From Actinomycetota bacterium (lineage in GTDB: Bacteria > Actinomycetota > Actinomycetes > Streptosporangiales > Streptosporangiaceae): a stretch of 64,000 bases of DNA. The notes beneath the pieces were generated by a model that did not search any database, was not told where the DNA came from, and saw only the letters and a program-made list of their open reading frames with translations. Location of the stretch: positions 1 through 64,000 of the forward strand of contig DAHVAR010000036.1 of assembly GCA_027314515.1 (NCBI GenBank). Direction: 5' to 3'. The translations under genes were made by a program, and so were the position numbers. This document shows positions 17,043-26,269 of the stretch, in pieces (within the stretch, counting starts at the first letter, position 1; every line of letters begins with the position of its first letter).

Positions 17043-18305
17043 TTACGAAGGAAACGAATCAATTGACGGCGCCCGGCTCAGCCGTGAAACTTTGGCCGGC
17101 CGCCCGCGCCCGCGCAGGGCTGCCCTCGTCACCGTCTCGATCGTGCCTCGCTCTTCGAGCGCATCACGGGCGGCGGCAATCCGGGCCGCGGGCACGTTGC
17201 GGCCGAAGGCGGCCGACTGCCCGGTCAGGGAGATACCGGTGGGGCCGGCTTCGCTGATGACTTCGAGCAGCCGGCGCTCGATGGTTTCGTCGCCGCGGCC
17301 GAGCAGTGCCCACGCGGCGGACTCACGGCAGTACCGCCACAGCGACAGGGCCGAATCCAGGTGGCGTGGGCGGATCTCGTCGTCGCCGTCGGCCACCGCG
17401 TAAACCAGGCTCAGCCGGGTCACGAACCACGCGGCCCTGGCCACGGCTATGCCGAGCAGCCCGCCCGGGTCGTCCGCGGCGATCTCCTGGTACGCGCGGA
17501 ACCAGAACGACGTGCAGTCCACCCCGCGGCGCATCGGGCCCGCATCCCTGGCACGCTCCAGCCGCGGCGCGAGCAAGGCGCCGATGCGCTGGGTGACGCG
17601 GGCCGGTACCGATCCCTCGTCCGGAACCGGCCGGGGCCGCCGCACCCGCACGAACAGGAACCTGCCGAGGAAGCTCGCCGACGCGTCGGTGAGCGAGGTC
17701 TGCGTCCGAAGCTGCTCCAGCGTCACGTGCGCGACCAGGCCGACATGGTGCCGCGTCGCCGGACGGTGCACCGGATCCAGAGGCAGCCCGTCCCAGGCGT
17801 TGCGCAGCAGCCAGGGTAGCGGCGACGAGGGCTTGCGGGCCAGGGCCAGGCTGCGGGCGAACATCGGCTCGTGCACCAGCAAGCCGAGGGCGTCGCGCTG
17901 GCCGCGCGTCCGGCGGGTCCGGGCGCCGACCGCTCCGGCGAGTCCCGCCGGACTGGACAGTCCCTGCACGACCTGGCCCCAGCCCGGCGGCGCGGCGGAG
18001 TCGAGCAGTTGCCGCGCGAGCCGCCAGCTGATCCCGCGATTGGCCTTCGGCGTCTCCGCTACGAGCAGGGCGAACAGCACCGGCGGCTGGACGGTGTCGC
18101 CGGCCCGCAGCTGTGATCCCTGGCCGATGACCGTTGCGACGCAGACCAGCGCGGTCACCAGCACGGCGTACGGGTCAGCCTCGGTGAGCGTGGCCGCGAT
18201 CTGGGCGTACTCGCCAATCGGCCCGGCGAAGGCCAGATCGGCCGCGAGTAGGCCGCTGCCAGCGGCAGCAGGCCCTGACAGCGCGCCGGCGCTCGGTTCG
18301 CTCAC
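17043..18305 (-). CDS. DUF3987-like protein, orphan
   Basis: About 420 residues. Similar to DUF3987/YfjI proteins, helicase-like ATPase relatives found with phage or plasmid primases. Recognisable segments are YAQIAATLTEADPYAVLVTA, then LFALLVAETPKANRGISW (a degenerate Walker A position), HVGLVAHVTLEQLR and LSLVYAVADG. The classical GKS/T Lys is not clear at the Walker position, where Lys-Ala-Asn-Arg-Gly is found, so ATP use is uncertain. GTG 18305 is chosen because similarity begins there; the frame stays open far upstream through low-complexity DNA. No primase or integrase is alongside, so it may be a mobile-element leftover. Confidence 0.65.
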   Translation of the reverse strand: MSEPSAGALSGPAAAGSGLLAADLAFAGPIGEYAQIAATLTEADPYAVLVTALVCVATVIGQGSQLRAGDTVQPPVLFALLVAETPKANRGISWRLARQLLDSAAPPGWGQVVQGLSSPAGLAGAVGARTRRTRGQRDALGLLVHEPMFARSLALARKPSSPLPWLLRNAWDGLPLDPVHRPATRHHVGLVAHVTLEQLRTQTSLTDASASFLGRFLFVRVRRPRPVPDEGSVPARVTQRIGALLAPRLERARDAGPMRRGVDCTSFWFRAYQEIAADDPGGLLGIAVARAAWFVTRLSLVYAVADGDDEIRPRHLDSALSLWRYCRESAAWALLGRGDETIERRLLEVISEAGPTGISLTGQSAAFGRNVPAARIAAARDALEERGTIETVTRAALRGRGRPAKVSRLSRAPSIDSFPS

Positions 18306-18506
18306 CCGCGCACCGGTCCCCGCAGGCAGTGGCCCGCCGGGACGGCCGGGGCGGGCATGGAGACGGGACGGCTGGGCTGGACGACGCCGGCCGTGGTCCT
18401 CACGCTGGCTCCCTGTATCACGGTGCTTGGAGCGGCCTGGCTTCCTCGCGCCAGCGTTGCACAGGGGCGCGGGGTAGTTCTGCGACGGAACTTTACTCTT
18501 GCGAGG

Positions 18507-18579
18507 CGGGCGCAGGGCAGTGCGGGCGCGGGGCAGTGCGGGCGCGGGGCAGTGCGGGCGCGGGGCAGTGCGGGCGCGG
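18507..18579 (+). repeat. 16-bp tandem repeat, 4.5 copies
   Basis: Unit CGGGCGCGGGGCAGTG. The first copy differs by one base (CGCAGGG), the next three are identical and the fifth is partial. It lies between the ends of the DUF3987 and luciferase-like genes. Bases 18306-18606 contain nothing else I can support. Confidence 0.85.
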
Positions 18580-18610
18580 GCTCGCCGCCGCTGGCTGCCC
18601 GGCTGCGTGC

Positions 18611-19471
18611 CTACTTGCTGCGCGGGGGGCCGGCCGCGATGCGTTCGCTCATGGCGTCCCTGGCCTCCCAGCGCGTCTCCAGCCACCAGGTACACCCGGC
18701 AGCGCCCCAGCCAGCGGCCGTGGCCGCGGCGGCAGCCGGATCGTCGCCCGGAGTCTCGCCGTCGGCGATGACGTCGAAGCTGCCGGGCAGGCCCTGCTGG
18801 GCCAGCCAGCCGCGAACCGCCGCGGCGTCCTCGGGTCGCGGGCTGGCGTCAGTGCCGGCGTATTGCGGGATGATGCCGTCGCAGCGCAGCACCCGCCGCA
18901 TCGACCGGGGCGCTGGCCAGACGCCTACCACCCAGATCGGGATGCGCTGCTGCACCGGCTTCGCGGCGGCGCCGAGGTCCAGCCGCCCGGTTTCGTAGTC
19001 GTAGAACTGGCCGTGATAGCTGCGGCCGCCCTCCCATAGCGTGCGGATCAGATCGATGCCCTCGCCCATCCGGTCAGCCCGGTCCCGCAGGCCGGTGACC
19101 TCGCCGGTGCCGGGCAAGTCGGTCTCGAGCGCGCCGACTCCGGCCGCAAGGATGGCCCGGCCTTCGGACAGCTGATCCAGCGTGGCAACCTGGCTGGCCA
19201 CCTTCCATGGCCGGCGCCAGGGCAGTGGCGTCAGCATCGTGCCGAGCCGCACCCGGCGGGTCCGTTCCGCCATCGCCGCCAGCATGCACCAGGCATCCGG
19301 CCCGTACGCGGCTTCCCAGACGAAGACGCCGTCCCAGCCAGACTGCTCGGCTAGCACGGCTAGCTTGACCTGCTCGGGCGCCGTCCCGCCGGGCAGGACC
19401 GCGCCGTACCGCATCCGCCTGCCATCATCCAGGCTCGCAACCGACTCGCTGGTCATGCCTGCTTCTGTCAT
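18611..19471 (-). CDS. Luciferase-like (LLM) flavin-dependent oxidoreductase
   Basis: A 286-residue TIM-barrel oxidoreductase of the bacterial luciferase class, using FMN or F420. Family segments visible are the N-terminal strand MRYGAVLPGG, EQSGWDGVFVWE, RTRRVRLGTMLTPLPWRRPW, LDQLSEGRAILAAGVG and IPIWVVGVWPAP. The substrate cannot be inferred. ATGs at 19471 and 19456 are both possible starts. It is transcribed divergently from the leuA leader and is separated from it by about 147 bp. Confidence 0.85.
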   Translation of the reverse strand: MTEAGMTSESVASLDDGRRMRYGAVLPGGTAPEQVKLAVLAEQSGWDGVFVWEAAYGPDAWCMLAAMAERTRRVRLGTMLTPLPWRRPWKVASQVATLDQLSEGRAILAAGVGALETDLPGTGEVTGLRDRADRMGEGIDLIRTLWEGGRSYHGQFYDYETGRLDLGAAAKPVQQRIPIWVVGVWPAPRSMRRVLRCDGIIPQYAGTDASPRPEDAAAVRGWLAQQGLPGSFDVIADGETPGDDPAAAAATAAGWGAAGCTWWLETRWEARDAMSERIAAGPPRSK

Positions 19472-19618
19472 GCCTGCTTCCTAGCACCGACCCCTGACAG
19501 CGCAGTCCTCGCCGCCGTCCCGGACCAGGGAGCCGCGGGCGGCAGAGAAAGGTCCGTGACAGCTAGCCGGCCCGGCTGGCACCAGGCGTGGCGGCCCGTG
19601 CGATACACTCGGCCCGTC

Positions 19619-21545
<1,927 letters not shown>

Positions 21546-21572
21546 AGAACTTACGCGTTAACGCGGTCGCGG

Positions 21573-22460
21573 CTAACCGCGCCGGTAGAACGGCGTGGCG
21601 CAGGCGGAGATCCACTCGTCGATGTGGTCGGGCTCCCGCTCGCCCGGGAAGGTCACATCGATCGGGAACGCGGTGTCCTGCGCTGGCGCCTGCCACGCCG
21701 CGCGCTCGATGGCCCCGGCAGCGAGGTCGCGCGCGGCGGCCTCGGCTGGGTCGTCCAGCGTCACCGAGATGAGCAGGCCCTCGCCGGCGTACCGCACGGA
21801 CAACCAGGCGGCGCTGGCATCACGCACGGGCCCGATCTGCATGAACCCCGCAGCGATGTCCGCCAGCAGCCCGTCCGGCCGGACGGGCAGCGGCCCGACG
21901 CTGATGTAGTCCAGCTCGCTCGCGGCGTCATGGGCAGCGAGGTACGAGACGCCAGGCGGGTAGACCGGCACGCTCTCGCTGGCCCCCGCGTTGAGCGCGA
22001 TGCCGACGTTCGGCGGCAGCAGCCTGGCGAGGTCGGCCGCGCGGACCACGGCGTGCGGCAGGTCCCCGGCCGCCTGAGGCGTGTCAGCGCCGGGGGCTAG
22101 CTGCTGCAGTAACCGCGCCGAGGAGTAGGCGGGCACGAAGTCGCAGCCGAGATAGCAGACGGTCGGCAGCGTTACCGCGCCGCCATGGACGGGCACAGTG
22201 CTGCCAGCAGGCAGCGGCAGCCAGAGCCGCGCCCTTCGCAGCACGTCCAGCAGGTCGCCGATGCGGCTCGCGTCCTTGATCGCGGCCGCGAGCGCGCGCT
22301 CCACCGCGTACTCAGGCGCGATCTCGGCCGCCACCTCGGCTGCGTTCGCCGGGCGTCCGGCCGGGCGACCGGCCGGGCGACCGGCAGCTGGGCTGGCGGC
22401 TGCGGACCCGGGCACAGCAGGGTCCGGCGTGGCGGTGTTGCTGTCGGTGGCGATGCTCAT
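21573..22460 (-). CDS. SseB-family protein
   Basis: A 295-residue protein resembling SseB (enhanced serine sensitivity) family members, with an N-terminal SseB domain (LWLPLPAGSTVPV, VCYLGCDFVPAYSSARLLQQ) and a C-terminal domain of similar type (FPGEREPDHIDEWI). The first 40 residues are an Ala/Pro/Gly-rich tail with a repeated GRPA unit, encoded near 22350-22390. ATG 22460 is preceded by GGAGGACACGAT and is preferred over longer frames. The molecular function of the family is not established. It converges on leuA and diverges from the VLRF1 gene. Confidence 0.75.
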   Translation of the reverse strand: MSIATDSNTATPDPAVPGSAAASPAAGRPAGRPAGRPANAAEVAAEIAPEYAVERALAAAIKDASRIGDLLDVLRRARLWLPLPAGSTVPVHGGAVTLPTVCYLGCDFVPAYSSARLLQQLAPGADTPQAAGDLPHAVVRAADLARLLPPNVGIALNAGASESVPVYPPGVSYLAAHDAASELDYISVGPLPVRPDGLLADIAAGFMQIGPVRDASAAWLSVRYAGEGLLISVTLDDPAEAAARDLAAGAIERAAWQAPAQDTAFPIDVTFPGEREPDHIDEWISACATPFYRRG

Positions 22461-22586
22461 ATCGTGTCCTCCAGGAGGGCCAGGACGTTGCGTGCTCGCT
22501 AGCAACCTGGTGCTTCCGCGCGGCGGTTGGCATACGCTCGCGGCCAGTTCACCTGACGGATAGTAGGCGCTTGGGGGCAGTGCGTG

Positions 22587-23252
22587 ATGGAAAACGGCCG
22601 GCCTGCAACTCAGCGCTGGCTTGATGTCGGCCCTGAGCGCATCGAACGCTGGCTCGATGAATTCGCCCAGCGGCATGGCCCGGTGCAGCGTGACGTCGGC
22701 AACGACCGCGAGATCATCACCGTCCGGGCAGCCGACGGCTGCATCGCCGAATGCCACGTCCCGTTCCCGCCGCTGCCTCCGGGGATGACCGGGACTGGCG
22801 CGGAGCTGGCCGGGCACGCCAGCGCCGACCGCACCGTCGCGGTGCTGTTGGTCCGCCTCGGCGGTTATGCGGCGGGCGTGTTCAGCGGCAGCCGGCCGCA
22901 GCTCGTCGCCTCGAAGGTGGGCAGTCGGCTCGTGCACGGGCGCAGTGCGGCCGGCGGGACCTCCCAGCATCGCTTCGCCCGCCGACGGGAGAAGCAGGCG
23001 CGTGAGGCGCTGCAGGCCGCGGCCGACACCGCGGCGGCGGTGTTCGGCCATTTCGACGGCAAGCTCGACGCGCTGGTGCTGGGCGGCGACCGGCGGTCAG
23101 TGTCGGCCCTGCGCGAGGACCCCCGGCTGCGCCCCTACTTCGAGATCGCGGTGAGCCGGTTCCTTACCGTGCCGGATCCGCGACTGGTGGTGCTGCAGGG
23201 CACGCCGCGCCTGTTCCGGGCGGTGCGGATCAGGCTAACCGGCGACGGATAA
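22587..23252 (+). CDS. VLRF1-type peptidyl-tRNA hydrolase (acVLRF1)
   Basis: A 221-residue protein of the eRF1-like VLRF1 family (relatives of yeast Vms1 and human ANKZF1), which release nascent chains from stalled ribosomes. The active-loop motif GGTSQHRF contains Gln127 at the position of the eRF1 GGQ glutamine, followed by the basic stretch ARRREKQAREAL. Preceding strands (TVAVLLVRLGGYAAGVFSG) fit the core. It lacks the ankyrin and zinc-finger parts of the eukaryotic proteins, as expected in actinobacteria. A GTG at 22584 directly precedes the chosen ATG. It reads towards the ABC-F gene, another ribosome-acting protein. Confidence 0.8.
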   Translation: MENGRPATQRWLDVGPERIERWLDEFAQRHGPVQRDVGNDREIITVRAADGCIAECHVPFPPLPPGMTGTGAELAGHASADRTVAVLLVRLGGYAAGVFSGSRPQLVASKVGSRLVHGRSAAGGTSQHRFARRREKQAREALQAAADTAAAVFGHFDGKLDALVLGGDRRSVSALREDPRLRPYFEIAVSRFLTVPDPRLVVLQGTPRLFRAVRIRLTGDG

Positions 23253-23294
23253 ACCGTTTCGCCTGCCGTGCGGGCCTCGGGTAAGCTCGCAGCC

Positions 23295-23348
23295 ATGCAA
23301 CCGCTCCTGTCGTGACGCCGTGCCCCGGTTCAGGGGCGGAGCTTGCCC
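23295..23348 (+). promoter_or_regulatory. Possible attenuator leader of the ABC-F gene
   Basis: A six-codon ORF (MQPLLS, 23295-23315) is followed by two mutually exclusive hairpins. GCCCC (23322-23326) pairs with GGGGC (23333-23337), and GGGC within that arm can instead pair with GCCC (23345-23348). ABC-F resistance genes are often controlled by ribosome stalling on such leaders. The stems are short, so this is suggestive only. Confidence 0.35.
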
Positions 23349-23407
23349 GCTGACAGGTTCCTGACTGGCGTCCGACCCGATTCCGGTTATCTGGAGCGAG
23401 TTTTCTG

Positions 23408-25006
23408 ATGATCTCCGCACGCGATGTTGAACTTCGCGCTGGCGCGCGACTGCTGCTCGGCGGTGCCACCTTCCAGGTCGCGGCCGGCGACAAGGTGGGC
23501 CTGGTCGGCCGCAACGGCGCGGGCAAGACGACGCTTGTCCGGGTGCTGGCAGGGGAGGGCCAGCCAGCAGCCGGCCAGGTCGCGACCGGCGGCTCGGTGG
23601 GCTACCTGCCACAGGACACCATGGTTGGTGACCTGACAGCACTGGCGCTCGACCGGATCCTGTCCGCCCGCGGACTTGACTCCCTGCTGGCCGGCCTGCG
23701 TGACGCGGAGCTGCAGATGGCGGATCCCGACCCGGCCCGGCGCGACGCCGGCGTCCGCCGGTACGGGCACCTGGAAGAGCGGCTGACCGTGCTCGGCGGC
23801 TACGCGGCCGAGTCCGAGGCGGCCTCGCTCGCGGCCAGCCTGGGACTGCCGCAGAAGGTGCTCAGGCAGCCGCTGCGCACGCTGTCGGGCGGGCAGCGGC
23901 GGCGGATAGAGCTCGCCAGGATCTTGTTCGGCGGATCCGACACGCTCCTGCTGGACGAGCCCACCAACCACCTGGACGCTGACTCGGTGAGCTGGCTGCG
24001 CGACCACCTGCGGAGCTTCCGCGGCGGGCTGGTGGTCATCAGCCACGACACCAGCCTGCTCGACGCTGTCGTCAACCGGGTGCTTCACCTGGACGCCGAT
24101 CGCAGTGCCCTGGATGTCTACAACCTCGGCTGGCGGGCCTACGTCGAGCAGCGCGAGACCGATGCCCGGCGGCGCCGCAGGGAGCGGGTCAATGCCGAGC
24201 GGCAAGCCCTCGCGCTGCAGTCGCAGGCCGACAAGATGCGGGCCAAGGCAACCAAGGCCAGGGCAGCGCACAGCATGCAGAAGCGAGCCGAGCGGCTGCT
24301 CGCCGGAGTGAGCGCTGACCGCGCCCCCGAGCGCGTCGCCAAGCTCCGGTTCCCGGTCCCGGAGCACTGCGGCAAGACGCCCCTGAGCGCGCAGCGGCTG
24401 TCGAAGTCCTACGGCTCGCTCGAGGTCTTCACCGACGTGGATGTCGCGGTCGACCGGGGGGCGCGGGTGGTGGTGCTCGGCCTGAACGGGGCCGGGAAGA
24501 CGACGCTGCTGCGGCTGCTCGCCGGAGTCGAGGACCCCGATACCGGCGACGTGCTGGCCGGACATGGCCTGCGGCTCGGCTACTACGCGCAGGAGCACGA
24601 GACGCTGGACAACGCGCGCACTGTCTTGGAGAACATGCGCTCGGCCGCCCCGGACCTGGCTGAGAGCGAGCACCGGCGCATTCTCGGCTCGTTCCTGTTC
24701 AGCGGCGACGACGTGAGCAAGCCGACCGGCGTGCTGTCCGGCGGGGAGAAGACCCGGCTCGCACTGGCGCTGCTGGTGGTGTCCGGCGCCAACGTGCTGC
24801 TGCTGGACGAGCCGACCAACAACCTCGACCCCGGCAGCCGGGCCGAGATCCTGGCCGCGCTGCGCACCTACCAGGGCGCGATAGTGCTCGTGACGCACGA
24901 CGAGGGCGCGGTCGACGCGCTCCAGCCGGAGCGCGTGGTGCTGCTGCCGGACGGGGTCGAGGACGCGTGGAGCGAGGAGCTAGCCGACCTGGTGGCGCTG
25001 GCCTGA
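23408..25006 (+). CDS. ABC-F family ATPase
   Basis: A 532-residue soluble protein with two ABC domains and no membrane segments. Domain 1 has GRNGAGKTT (about 38-46), LSGGQRRRIELARIL and LLLDEPTNHLD. Domain 2 has GLNGAGKTT (about 360-368), LSGGEKTRLALALL and LLLDEPTNNLD. Between them is a charged linker (about 230-305) rich in Arg/Lys/Glu that would reach into the ribosome. ABC-F proteins bind the ribosomal E site and either protect it from antibiotics or help stalled translation. I cannot tell which from the sequence. Start ATG 23408 follows GGAG at 11 bp. Confidence 0.9.
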   Translation: MISARDVELRAGARLLLGGATFQVAAGDKVGLVGRNGAGKTTLVRVLAGEGQPAAGQVATGGSVGYLPQDTMVGDLTALALDRILSARGLDSLLAGLRDAELQMADPDPARRDAGVRRYGHLEERLTVLGGYAAESEAASLAASLGLPQKVLRQPLRTLSGGQRRRIELARILFGGSDTLLLDEPTNHLDADSVSWLRDHLRSFRGGLVVISHDTSLLDAVVNRVLHLDADRSALDVYNLGWRAYVEQRETDARRRRRERVNAERQALALQSQADKMRAKATKARAAHSMQKRAERLLAGVSADRAPERVAKLRFPVPEHCGKTPLSAQRLSKSYGSLEVFTDVDVAVDRGARVVVLGLNGAGKTTLLRLLAGVEDPDTGDVLAGHGLRLGYYAQEHETLDNARTVLENMRSAAPDLAESEHRRILGSFLFSGDDVSKPTGVLSGGEKTRLALALLVVSGANVLLLDEPTNNLDPGSRAEILAALRTYQGAIVLVTHDEGAVDALQPERVVLLPDGVEDAWSEELADLVALA

Positions 25007-25139
25007 GCGGGTGCCGGTCAGCCGGCCAGGAAAAAAAAGTTGATCTCTCAGCGCTTGTCTAGGTAGCCGATCACGAGCGAATGAGTGATCATGGCGGGAT
25101 ACGGCAACTCAGCGGTCACTTCAGTTCCGGGAGGTTCGC

Positions 25140-25361
25140 GTGACCGAGACTCTAAAAAAGGGCACGCGGGTCACCGGTGCCGACCGCACCAAGCTTGCGT
25201 CCGACCTCAAGAAGCGGTACGGCGCCGGGGAGAGCATCCGGTCGCTCGCGGCGTCGACCGGCCGGTCGTACGGGTTCATCCACCGGATCCTGAGCGAGAG
25301 CGGCGTGGCCCTGCGCGGCCGCGGCGGCGCGACCAGGGGCAAGACGAGGGCTAAGGCTTGA
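25140..25361 (+). CDS. Small conserved HTH protein
   Basis: A 73-residue basic protein. The centre (about 34-60) reads SIRSLAASTGRSYGFIHRIL, a helix-turn-helix, and the C-terminus is a basic GRGGATRGKTRAK tail. Nearly identical small proteins are widespread in Streptomyces and relatives under the name helix-turn-helix domain protein; their role is not known to me. GTG 25140 follows GGAGG. It lies between the ABC-F gene and an enoyl-CoA hydratase and may be transcribed alone. Confidence 0.8.
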   Translation: MTETLKKGTRVTGADRTKLASDLKKRYGAGESIRSLAASTGRSYGFIHRILSESGVALRGRGGATRGKTRAKA

Positions 25362-25385
25362 CCCGGCACTCAGGCGTGACAAGCG

Positions 25386-26171
25386 GTGCCTGCTGACCTG
25401 GCCGGCCCGGCCGATCTGGCGGGCACCGGGCTCGAGCTGAGCATCTGCGCGGACGTCGCGACGATCACGCTGGCCAGGCCCGAGCGCCGGAACGCGATGA
25501 CGCCCGGCATGTGGCGCGGCCTGGCGCGGATCGGCAGTTCGCTCGCCGGAGCCGTCAGGGTGGTGGTCGTCCGCGGTGCCGGGCCGTCGTTCTGCGCCGG
25601 GATCGACCTGCGCATGTTCAGTGCCGAGGGCGTGCCCGGCGAGGAAGCGAACCCGGACCCGGCCGATGCGGCGTTTGATGAGTCCGTCGCCGGCTTCCAG
25701 GCTGGCTACACCTGGCTTCGCGATCCTTCGCTGGTGTCGATCGCCGCGGTGCAGGGTCACGCCATCGGCGCGGGCTTCCAGCTCGCGCTGGCCTGCGATC
25801 TGCGGGTGATCGCAGACGACGCGACATTCTGCATGAAGGAGCCGGCGCTCGGACTGGTCCCCGACCTCACCGGAACCAAGCCGCTGGTCGAGATCGTCGG
25901 GCTGCCGCGTGCTCTGGAGATGTGCCTGACCGCGAGGACGGTGGACGCCGCGGAGGCCGCGCAGCTCCGGCTGGCCGAGCTGGTGGTACCGCGCGCCGAT
26001 CTCGACGCGGCGGTGAGTGACCTGGTCGCCGCGCTGCTGTCGACCGACGCCGCGGCCGCCCGCGCTACCAAGGCCCTGCTGGTCCAGGCGCGCGCGAACA
26101 CGCTGGAGCAGCAGGCGGCCGCCGAGCGAGCGGCCCAGGCCGTGCTGCTGACGGCCAGGCGGGGACGCTGA
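25386..26171 (+). CDS. Enoyl-CoA hydratase/isomerase family protein
   Basis: A 261-residue crotonase-fold enzyme acting on acyl-CoA thioesters. The CoA-binding and oxyanion-hole segments are RPERRNAMTPGMW, SFCAGIDLRMF and QGHAIGAGFQLALACDLRVI. Glu in MKEPALGLVPDLTG corresponds to one catalytic position. The exact reaction cannot be assigned. The start is GTG 25386 with no strong ribosome site, 24 bp after the small HTH gene, so coupling is possible. Confidence 0.85.
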   Translation: MPADLAGPADLAGTGLELSICADVATITLARPERRNAMTPGMWRGLARIGSSLAGAVRVVVVRGAGPSFCAGIDLRMFSAEGVPGEEANPDPADAAFDESVAGFQAGYTWLRDPSLVSIAAVQGHAIGAGFQLALACDLRVIADDATFCMKEPALGLVPDLTGTKPLVEIVGLPRALEMCLTARTVDAAEAAQLRLAELVVPRADLDAAVSDLVAALLSTDAAAARATKALLVQARANTLEQQAAAERAAQAVLLTARRGR

Positions 26172-26269
26172 CGGCCAGGCGGGACGCCGCGGTCGCGAGT
26201 TTTCCGTAGGCTGCGCTACGCCGTCAGCGGAGCGGGGATGATCCGCCGCGGGTGCTAGGTTCACCGGTC

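Noticed and set aside
18357-18998. Plus-strand ORFs over the end of the luciferase-like gene
   Set aside because: They run through tandem repeats and antisense to a well-supported gene, with no motif.
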